From Bacillus mycoides (GTDB lineage: Bacteria > Bacillota > Bacilli > Bacillales > Bacillaceae_G), in assembly GCF_018742245.1 (NCBI RefSeq), contig NZ_CP036132.1, forward strand, positions 3,095,001-3,159,000: a stretch of DNA of 64,000 nucleotides, written 5' to 3'. The notes beneath the pieces are model-generated. The model was not told the origin of the DNA and did not search any database. It saw nothing but the letters and a program-made list of their open reading frames with translations. The position numbers were made by a program, and so were the translations under genes. Below, piece after piece: positions 52,222 to 59,203 of this stretch; position 1 is the first letter of the stretch, and each line of letters starts with the position of its first letter.

Positions 52222-53619
52222 CTATAGATTCTTCTTTTCATTCCCTTGATGTTGTGTGGTAGGAACGTTTTTGTCCTCATTTTCAGGCCCGTTATTTTCG
52301 TTTATATTTCCTTGCTGTGATCCTCTACCGTTATTCTCTTGCTCATGTCCATTATTTCCTTGAGACCCTCTACCATTGTTCTCTTGCTGGTGTCCATTAT
52401 TTCCTTGAGATCCTCTACCGTTATTCTCTTGCTCATGTCCATTATTTCCTTGTTGAGATCCTCTACCGTTATTTTCTTGCTGGTGTCCATTATTTCCTTG
52501 CTGTGATCCTTTACCGTTGTTTTCTTGCTGATGTCCATTATTTCCTTGCTGTGATCCTCTACCGTTGTTTTCTTGCTGGTGTCCATTATTTTCTTTTTGA
52601 GGCCCTCTACCGTTGTTTTCTTGCTGGTGTCCATTATTTTCTTTTTGAGGCCCTCTACCGTTGTTTTTTTGCTGGTGTCCATTATTTCCTTGCTGTGGCC
52701 CTCTACCGTTGTTTTTTTGCTGGTGTCCATTATTTTCTTTTTGAGGCCCTCTACCGTTGTTTTCTTGCTGGTGTCCATTATTTTCTTTTATTTGCTTCGG
52801 TTGCTGTTCCTTGGATTGCTTTTGTTCTATATGCTCCTGCTTCTCGTATCTTTCTTCTTTTACAGGAGACGAATCCGATGATACATCAGGAGATGACTTT
52901 GGTTGCGAATGTATCTCCTCATCGCGCTCCTCTTGATTAGACGGCGGCGTAGGTGGAGTAAGCGATTTCTGCTTCTCCTTCTCTTGCTTTATATAAACAC
53001 CTGTGCCAACTCCTGCTTTCTTGGCATTCTCCCGCATTTGCATCGTACTGCTTTGATATACGACTGTAACGTGTTTTGTCTCATACTCTTTCTTTAATTT
53101 TTGCATAGCCTTTTCCAACTGTGGTTCTAGCGACTTGTCCTTTGTAACAGCTGTTAGCATAACTTGCTTATCATTCGTTAAGTACTTATCCTCTTGACTC
53201 TGCTTTATAATAGTACGTATTACGTCTTGCAGGTCTTTATTTTCCCATCGTTTCATTTCTTTTAAAATACGCCTTCCATCATCATTACAAGCTCGCAAAT
53301 CTATAACACGAAGATCCTTTGTTACGCTCACCTCTAAACTTGGATTTATATCCACTGAGACATAAGCAAATACTTTTTCTTCCGGTTGGTTGTAGAAAAA
53401 CAGCAACACACATAGAAAACAAGTAACAAGTAATGATGCAGGCTTTAAGAAAGAAGGGATTGAATAACGCGGTGCTCTTTGCTCTTGTTTGTTAAACGAG
53501 ATTTCCTCTCCAATCATGTAAGAGTGTACTTTTCTTTTAAACGTAATAAACTCTCCATTTGGAGTTAAAACAACTACGCTATGTTTTTTTATATCCATCA
53601 CAATTCCTTTATTCATCAT
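52222..53619 (-). CDS. rsgI: Anti-sigma factor RsgI with a repetitive extracellular tail
   Basis: 465 residues. The N-terminal RsgI domain (about 1-60; GIVMDIKKHSVVVLTPNGEF) binds SigI in the cytoplasm. A membrane helix follows near residues 65-85, then an extracellular periplasmic-like part (YVSVDINPSLEVSVTKDLRV) shared by Bacillus RsgI, and a long tail of ten repeats (N-N-G-H-(Q/E)-Q-E-N-N-G-R-G-x-Q). RsgI in clostridia carries carbohydrate-binding or protease modules in place of this tail. ATGATG at 53619 is preceded by GAGGGGAG. It overlaps sigI by 11 nt. Confidence 0.92.
   Translation of the reverse strand: MMNKGIVMDIKKHSVVVLTPNGEFITFKRKVHSYMIGEEISFNKQEQRAPRYSIPSFLKPASLLVTCFLCVLLFFYNQPEEKVFAYVSVDINPSLEVSVTKDLRVIDLRACNDDGRRILKEMKRWENKDLQDVIRTIIKQSQEDKYLTNDKQVMLTAVTKDKSLEPQLEKAMQKLKKEYETKHVTVVYQSSTMQMRENAKKAGVGTGVYIKQEKEKQKSLTPPTPPSNQEERDEEIHSQPKSSPDVSSDSSPVKEERYEKQEHIEQKQSKEQQPKQIKENNGHQQENNGRGPQKENNGHQQKNNGRGPQQGNNGHQQKNNGRGPQKENNGHQQENNGRGPQKENNGHQQENNGRGSQQGNNGHQQENNGKGSQQGNNGHQQENNGRGSQQGNNGHEQENNGRGSQGNNGHQQENNGRGSQGNNGHEQENNGRGSQQGNINENNGPENEDKNVPTTQHQGNEKKNL
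52310..52788 (-). repeat. Ten tandem 45-48-bp coding repeats in rsgI
   Basis: Ten units of 15 or 16 codons (NNGHQQENNGRGPQKE-like), varying at a few positions (Q/E, K/E, P/S, K/R). The repeat is in-frame and the reverse strand and another frame also stay open throughout, so frame-shadow ORFs arise. Confidence 0.9.
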
Positions 53620-54331
53620 GCTTCTCCCCTCTTATATAATCAAGAATATATGTATAGTTGTTTGCAAAAATAATACACATCGCAATAATGTATTTTCTAT
53701 GTCGCTCCAACGTTTTACGACTTACCCTAACACGTGGTTCAATATGTTTCAGCGGTAACTTTTTCTTTCTGAACAGCTCTTCCATCATTTTCTCGTCTTT
53801 TATAATAATCTTTACAATTTCTCTTAAGTGCTCACGCGTATCACGATGCTTAGGAGATTCCTTAGCAAGCTCTGAAAATGTGATTTTAAACTCAGCTAGC
53901 ACACTTTGAAAATGAAGAATTTCCTCCTTACGGTTACTATTTTCCATCTCTTTCATATACTCCGTAAGCGATACTTGCATTTCTAATATTTCCTCTTGCT
54001 TATCTTCTTTTAAAAAGACAAGATTATGCTTAGACTCCTTACGTATATAGTCAATTACATCTCTTTTTATAAGAAGATCAGCAAACGCTAGAAAAGATTT
54101 CCCTTTTTTATATGAATATTGTTCAATTGCTTCGTTAAACGCAAACAACCCAATGCTATATTCATCATCCTGTTCTGTAATATAACGGCGGCAGACAGAC
54201 GAGATTGATTTTCTAATAAACGGCTGATACTGTACGATAAAAGCTTCCTTATCTCCTCCGTTGTTTTGTATGTTAAATACGATATCTTCTATTTTCGTTT
54301 TTTTTAAGATCTTCATTACTAAACTCAACAC
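53609..54331 (-). CDS. sigI: RNA polymerase sigma factor SigI
   Basis: Alternative sigma factor of 240 residues in the SigI group (heat and cell-wall stress). Region 2 covers FIVQYQPFIRKSISSVCRRY and YSIGLFAFNEAIEQYSYKKG; the unusual C-terminal half has no normal region 4 helix pair but the SigI-specific VSRKTLERHRKYIIAMCIIF. GTG 54331 is preferred (GGGAGA seven bases before, and its start MLSLV matches known SigI). Downstream rsgI overlaps, the typical arrangement. Confidence 0.92.
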   Translation of the reverse strand: MLSLVMKILKKTKIEDIVFNIQNNGGDKEAFIVQYQPFIRKSISSVCRRYITEQDDEYSIGLFAFNEAIEQYSYKKGKSFLAFADLLIKRDVIDYIRKESKHNLVFLKEDKQEEILEMQVSLTEYMKEMENSNRKEEILHFQSVLAEFKITFSELAKESPKHRDTREHLREIVKIIIKDEKMMEELFRKKKLPLKHIEPRVRVSRKTLERHRKYIIAMCIIFANNYTYILDYIRGEKHDE

Positions 54332-54361
54332 TAGTAATCTCCCTGCCTCCTTCTGCTTCAA

Positions 54362-54944
54362 ATAGCAAAATGGTCACTAAACAAGTGACCATTTAACCAC
54401 ATTTTCTTAGTACTTTTCTTTTGGGTTGTCTCTTTGCTATTACTCATATTTTTCGAGGCCGACTTTTTTAGATGACTATTTTTTCCACTTGCACTAAAGT
54501 GAAGTCTATATTTTGTACTGCTTTCTTGTTTTCTTTTGCAATACCACTTGTTCTTCTTGCTCTTTTTCTATTTTATCTGCAATCTTTGAATAACTCTTCT
54601 CTATATTTTTGGTAATTTTAGCTTTTTCTTTCATTTGCTTTCTTCTACTTATATATATTCGAAGGAATAAATAATTTTATGGGGGTCAAAAAAATATCTT
54701 TTATAAAATAGTTATTTTTTCAAAAATAAAAACCATCAATTTGAAAAAAGATTGTTCAAATTGATGGTTTTCTTTTAATATTTATTAATTTTTTATAACT
54801 AAGTTGAATCATGTCAGCCTTTAATTATTGTTATCCTTTTTTCTGTTGCTTCTACTACAAGATTTTATCGGCCACCAATCCACTAAAAACGTACAGTAGA
54901 CCGGATTTACTTTTGACATAATTCCCGTTCTCGGAAGTAAGGAT
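54362..54944. other. Intergenic interval with a small ORF and a terminator
   Basis: No large gene. The minus strand carries one small ORF at 54506-54634 (listed separately). A hairpin AACCATCAATTTGAA / TTCAAATTGATGGTT at 54729-54768 is followed by T residues. The interval 54780-54940 shows nothing I can identify. The sigI promoter should lie just upstream of 54362, but I could not identify it. Confidence 0.5.
54506..54634 (-). CDS. Possible 42-aa basic coiled-coil protein
   Basis: MKEKAKITKNIEKSYSKIAD ... KTRKQYKI; heptad-like Lys/Glu pattern and codon use look real, but the ribosome binding site (AGAAAG) is weak. Not recognised. Confidence 0.35.
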   Translation of the reverse strand: MKEKAKITKNIEKSYSKIADKIEKEQEEQVVLQKKTRKQYKI

Positions 54945-55202
54945 TTAAAAGTAACCTATCCATAGTGATATTAAAGTTACTACTAACAGGGCAAGAAGAA
55001 ATATGATATTTCGAATCCACTTTTGTATATCATCAAAATACCGTTCTACAAATGCAACGTTGATATAAAACATGAGAAATACAACAAAGAAGGTAAAGTT
55101 ACCAAATTTATCGTTCAATTTTTCATTGGTAAATGTGCTTACATGAAGGAATAGTAAAGCAAAAATTACTAAGAATAACTCAAATAGCCTTTTTTTGCTC
55201 AC
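54945..55202 (-). CDS. Small three-helix membrane protein
   Basis: 85 residues with hydrophobic segments LFLVIFALLFLHVS, FTFFVVFLMFYINVAFV and IIFLLALLVVTLISLWIGYF. It starts at a GTG preceded by GGGGGTGGTGGG. Not recognised. Confidence 0.6.
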   Translation of the reverse strand: MSKKRLFELFLVIFALLFLHVSTFTNEKLNDKFGNFTFFVVFLMFYINVAFVERYFDDIQKWIRNIIFLLALLVVTLISLWIGYF

Positions 55203-55288
55203 CCCACCACCCCCTTATAGTAATTTCCTTTTGTTTCATTTTATAAGAACATCGCGTGTAGCAGACTATGAATATTATACTTATGTAA

Positions 55289-55322
55289 AAAAAGGCTAAC
55301 AATTCAAGATTGTTAGCCTTAA
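55289..55322 (-). terminator. Terminator after the 159-aa gene
   Basis: AAGGCTAACAATC-like / GATTGTTAGCCTT hairpin with A run on its left, about 47 nt after the stop codon of the minus-strand gene. Confidence 0.75.
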
Positions 55323-55368
55323 TCGCATCTTTTAAAAAAATAACTCAATACAACAAATGACGGATTCT

Positions 55369-55848
55369 TCAACTTATACTATATTCTCCTTTTATTACAA
55401 AAAACGAACCCCGAATTGTTCCAGCAAGTTTAGACTTCTGCCTAGCAAACTTAAATTTCTCTTCTAACTCCTTTGGTATCTCCATTCCATCAGAAAGCTT
55501 AAATCCAACAGCCCGCTTCTTCGGGTTATCCAACGTATACATGACGTTGACTGCAAGACCATCCTCATAGAAGACATAGGCAAATTTAATATTTTCCACT
55601 TGAAAAAGCGATGTTTCTAAAGGTTTTGCCGCAAACTCAATATCACGTTCTTCTTTCAAAACGTAGTTCACGTAATCTAGAGTCTCCTCGTTTTCACTAG
55701 CTGGTACAACCGTAAATTCATGCTTGTATTTGTTCATAAAGTAACGTGCTTCATGAGCACGTAAACCAGCAAGCGCTTCTACTATGGGTGAAGACTCTAA
55801 ACCAACTGTAGTTACATTTTTAAAATCAACGATATAGGACAATTTCAT
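55369..55848 (-). CDS. Conserved hypothetical protein (B3/4-domain-like or PheRS-beta-like label)
   Basis: 159 residues, MKLSYIVDFKNVTTVGLESS .... Similar proteins are sometimes annotated as phenylalanyl-tRNA synthetase beta-like, but I see no tRNA-synthetase motif, so I do not assign that function. It is followed upstream by the GyrI-like gene 17 nt away and is probably cotranscribed with it. Confidence 0.55.
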   Translation of the reverse strand: MKLSYIVDFKNVTTVGLESSPIVEALAGLRAHEARYFMNKYKHEFTVVPASENEETLDYVNYVLKEERDIEFAAKPLETSLFQVENIKFAYVFYEDGLAVNVMYTLDNPKKRAVGFKLSDGMEIPKELEEKFKFARQKSKLAGTIRGSFFVIKGEYSIS

Positions 55849-55864
55849 CTCTCCTTTTAACTAT

Positions 55865-56344
55865 TTACTTCCTAACAACCGGAATCCACATTTCACCAAA
55901 TACTAAGCCGTTTCTCTGCCCCATCTCAACCGTTGTATTTGGCCCACCAACATAGGCAAAATCCTTTGCTTCTGGTAAGACTTGACCAAAGGCAATGCCA
56001 GTAAGCTTATTACTTAGCTCCTCAGCCGTCTTGCCTTCCCCTTTAACTACTAAATATTCCCCCATAGGAAACTGGATAACTCTAGATTCTTCTTGTATTT
56101 GTGCCTCTGTCATAACACCAGCATAATACATCATCTTGTTATTCACCGCTTCGCTCACAGAAAAAATGTAATCATTTGTAGCTAAATCCTTTAAAGTGTC
56201 AAGCCTTCCATCTTGTTTAACGGCCTCCCAAAAGTCTTCTTTTTCTTTATTTATTCCAGCAAAGTCTGTGTATTCGCTCTTAAGTTCAGTTCCAATACCT
56301 AACACGATAAAGCTATCTTTTTCTTCCAAAGTATAATTTTTCAT
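55865..56344 (-). CDS. GyrI-like effector-binding domain protein
   Basis: 160 residues of the GyrI/AraC effector-binding fold: NYTLEEKDSFIVLGIGTELK ..., YYAGVMTEAQIQEESRVIQF, MGEYLVVKGEGKTAEELSNK and GPNTTVEMGQRNGLVFGEMW. Stand-alone GyrI-like proteins bind small amphipathic molecules. ATG 56344 is preferred (AGGAAGG eight bases upstream). Confidence 0.8.
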   Translation of the reverse strand: MKNYTLEEKDSFIVLGIGTELKSEYTDFAGINKEKEDFWEAVKQDGRLDTLKDLATNDYIFSVSEAVNNKMMYYAGVMTEAQIQEESRVIQFPMGEYLVVKGEGKTAEELSNKLTGIAFGQVLPEAKDFAYVGGPNTTVEMGQRNGLVFGEMWIPVVRK

Positions 56345-56453
56345 ATTCAAAACCTTCCTCTTTTTAAATTAATCAAATGATTTATCTTTTCATCTGATGA
56401 GTTTATAATATCCTTAAATCATGTCAAAAAATGATACTGTTTAGGAGACCAAC

Positions 56454-57416
56454 ATGAAAAAAGTTGAACGGATTAATACCATCATGCGGTACATCAACAA
56501 CCGCTCCCACTTTACAATTTCTGAAATTATACGAGAATTTAACATCTCACGATCGACAGCTATTAGAGACATTAGAGAGATTGAAGCCATGGGGATGCCG
56601 CTCGTCGCTGAAGTTGGAAGAGATGGTGGCTATTTTGTCATGCATAACTCTATCCTGCCCGTTGTTCGCTTTACTGATAATGAGGTCAAAGCTCTTTTTA
56701 TTGCCTTTATGGCCACAAGAAATCAACAACTTCCCTATCTAAAGAGTCGTAAGTCTTTAGCCGAAAAACTACTAGGACTCATCTCAGAAATCCAGCAAGA
56801 TGACCTTGTTCTTTTAAATCAAATCTTGCTTTTTGAAGGGACTAACCCTCATAATCCTGACCTACTTGAGCTTTCTGACCTCCCCCATCCTATGTTAGAA
56901 AAACTCATCCAAATCCTTCTTTTGGATAGCCATTTATTGATTACCATAAAAGAAGAAGCGGAAATCAAGTCTTATCCAATTTATCTACTACACCTTTATC
57001 AAGAAAAAAGCCATTGGATAATTGAAGTCTTTGACATAAAAGAAGAAAAAAAGAAGATGCTCCCTGTCGATCATCTCATCAATGTCGAACCCTATACGAT
57101 GAAAAAGAGATTAAGTAAGAAAAAGATTTTAGAAAAACTCAGTAAGAAGGACGAAGCAATCAACCTTGTACTTGAACTTGGTCCAAAAGCGATTGCCCAG
57201 TTCAAAAAATACCATCCTTTAAAAATTTCTATTTCCTATACAAATCCTTATCAATCCACAGCCATTTTAAAGACTTTTATCAATGTTAACAATCTCGATG
57301 AATTAACAGAAATAACAAATTGGCTACTTTTCCTAGGTAAGGATATCAAAATTAGGGAAGTGCCTGAAGAATTGTTAGAAGGTTTAAAAGAGAGATTATG
57401 TTTATACTGCCCATAA
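56454..57416 (+). CDS. YafY/DeoR-type HTH regulator with WYL domain
   Basis: 320 residues. An N-terminal winged HTH (ITISEIIREFNISRSTAIRD-like: HFTISEIIREFNISRSTAIR) is followed by a WYL-like ligand domain (about 150-310; SYPIYLLHLYQEKSHWIIEV). It diverges from the GyrI-like gene, which it probably regulates. Its wording and codon use (many GAC, CTT, CCT) differ from neighbours, suggesting recent acquisition. AGGAGACC precedes the ATG. Confidence 0.88.
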   Translation: MKKVERINTIMRYINNRSHFTISEIIREFNISRSTAIRDIREIEAMGMPLVAEVGRDGGYFVMHNSILPVVRFTDNEVKALFIAFMATRNQQLPYLKSRKSLAEKLLGLISEIQQDDLVLLNQILLFEGTNPHNPDLLELSDLPHPMLEKLIQILLLDSHLLITIKEEAEIKSYPIYLLHLYQEKSHWIIEVFDIKEEKKKMLPVDHLINVEPYTMKKRLSKKKILEKLSKKDEAINLVLELGPKAIAQFKKYHPLKISISYTNPYQSTAILKTFINVNNLDELTEITNWLLFLGKDIKIREVPEELLEGLKERLCLYCP

Positions 57417-57715
57417 GCAGTGACCAGTTACACTCAAAATAATATTGAGTTTGACTAGATGCCAGTTACCCCTATTTAAATACCTAGTAAAAACATTTTA
57501 TTCGTTACCGCTACTTTAAACGCTCTTCTAAGAATAACGCCAACACAAAAAAAGACATGAACTAATCTTTTATCTAGGGTGAAATATTTATAATCAAACT
57601 ACTAAAAAGGTATTACATTTTAATGATGTAGTGCCTTTTTTATTGCAGTTACATTTAAATATCTATGGTATTATATGTAATATAATAATCAAAATGTAGG
57701 TATAGGAGGTTATAT
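57417..57715. other. Left flank of the recombinase trio
   Basis: Contains a strong terminator AAAAAGGTATTACAT / ATGATGTAGTGCCTTTTTT (57605-57640). Downstream of it, TTACAT (57649-57654) and TATATG (57672-57677) separated by 17 bp may be the promoter of the trio, and TATAATAATC follows. No terminal inverted repeat or target duplication could be identified. Confidence 0.5.
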
Positions 57716-59203
57716 ATGAGATATGTTCAGGTATCTTCAAAAACATATAGGGATAATACAGGAAGGAGTATAGACTTTCCTACTCTTCTAGTTGAGTATA
57801 ATGGAGAAACAATGCTTTTTGAACAATTACACAGATATCAAATAAAGAATCGTAGTAAAAGCAGAACTTGGCATAAGAAGTTAGTACAAGCTGTTGGACT
57901 ATTGCTTGATTATATGGAAGCTAATCAGAAATATTATTCTTCTCCAAAAGAATTCTTTGATACATTTACGGAGTCTGTTTATTCAGGAACAATAAATGAA
58001 GAAGGTTTAGACCCTTCGGGGCTTTATTGGTTACCTAAAAGAGTTGAAACAGCAAATATGCTTTTATCTGCTTTAAATGGGTTATCAGATTGGTTATATG
58101 AAGAATATGGAGCTGTTCAATTAAACCCTTGGAGAAAAGCCACAAGATACGAAGAACGACTTAACTGGATGGCACAGATAAACAAAAGTCAGAACTCATT
58201 TCTAGGACATTTAAATGATGTTCATGAAATCTCTGAAACTGCAAAGTTAGCTCGCAATGCTGTTAGAAGAAGAAAACCATACTCATCAAAAGGAGATACA
58301 AAAGCCTTCCCCGAAAATAAAATACATGAGCTCCTATGGGAAGGGTTTAAGAATACAAGAAAGAACTATGAATTAGACCTTGTTGACCGTTATAACTGGC
58401 GTGATATTGCCATTACTATACTGATGCATGGCGGTGGACTTAGGCATAGTGAAGTATTTCATTTATGGGTACAGGACGTATTCCTTGACCATGAAGACCC
58501 AAATCTTGCTGTGGTACGAATCTATCATCCAAGCGAAGGAAGAGCCCCGCAGGATTTCAAGAACCCTACTACTGGTAAATATATAACAGACAGAGAAAGC
58601 TATCTGTTGTTAAAATATGGTTTACTTCCACGCAATATGTATTCCGCACAGGACAAACGATTTGCAGGGTGGAAAGAGCCAAGACTTGATAACGATGAAG
58701 ATAAATACATGCATGTTTACTGGTTGTCAAAGGAATGGGGATACATCTTTATGTATGTATGGAAAATGTATATGGTAAAAAGGTTAAGAGGTGGAATTAA
58801 GGATACTCACCCATTTGCCTTTGTCTCACATTCGCCTAAAACACTAGGAGAAATGATGCCACTTAGGACTCAGAGGGAGTCTCACGAAAAAGCGGTTGAA
58901 AAGATTGGTTTGACAGTCGGAAAGAAAGATGGCACTACTCCACACGGACATAGACACGCATATGGTCAAAGACTTAAAAATGCCAATATACCTGACGGCA
59001 TCAAACAAATTTCCATGCACCACAAATCCATAGAGTCTCAGAACGTATACACAGAGCCAACAGTTGCAGATGTTACAGCTTCACTAAATAATGCCACTGC
59101 ATCTTTGGATAATGGTTGTGTACTTCCAATGCAGACTGAGATTGATGCATGGATGAATGAAGAAACTAAACAGCAGAACAGATACAGATATAGGAGAAAA
59201 TAA
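57716..59203 (+). CDS. gmtY: GmtY-like tyrosine recombinase
   Basis: Site-specific recombinase of 495 residues. The catalytic domain has R243 (GGGLRHSEVF), the H-x-x-R motif (HGHRH: H410, R413), H435/H436 (SMHHKS) and the nucleophile Y445 (NVYTEP). The N-terminal ~210 residues are an arm/core-binding part (RYQIKNRSKSRTWHKKL). AGGAGGTTATAT precedes the ATG. The next ATG follows the TAA immediately, so translation is coupled. It probably cuts and rejoins the element ends. Confidence 0.82.
   Translation: MRYVQVSSKTYRDNTGRSIDFPTLLVEYNGETMLFEQLHRYQIKNRSKSRTWHKKLVQAVGLLLDYMEANQKYYSSPKEFFDTFTESVYSGTINEEGLDPSGLYWLPKRVETANMLLSALNGLSDWLYEEYGAVQLNPWRKATRYEERLNWMAQINKSQNSFLGHLNDVHEISETAKLARNAVRRRKPYSSKGDTKAFPENKIHELLWEGFKNTRKNYELDLVDRYNWRDIAITILMHGGGLRHSEVFHLWVQDVFLDHEDPNLAVVRIYHPSEGRAPQDFKNPTTGKYITDRESYLLLKYGLLPRNMYSAQDKRFAGWKEPRLDNDEDKYMHVYWLSKEWGYIFMYVWKMYMVKRLRGGIKDTHPFAFVSHSPKTLGEMMPLRTQRESHEKAVEKIGLTVGKKDGTTPHGHRHAYGQRLKNANIPDGIKQISMHHKSIESQNVYTEPTVADVTASLNNATASLDNGCVLPMQTEIDAWMNEETKQQNRYRYRRK

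Noticed and set aside
52310..52788. CRISPR-like regular repeats
   Set aside because: Units are contiguous, coding and without unique spacers.
52302..52940. Long open frames antisense and frame-shifted to rsgI (158 and 207 codons)
   Set aside because: They exist only because the in-frame repeats have no stops in other frames; no ribosome binding sites.
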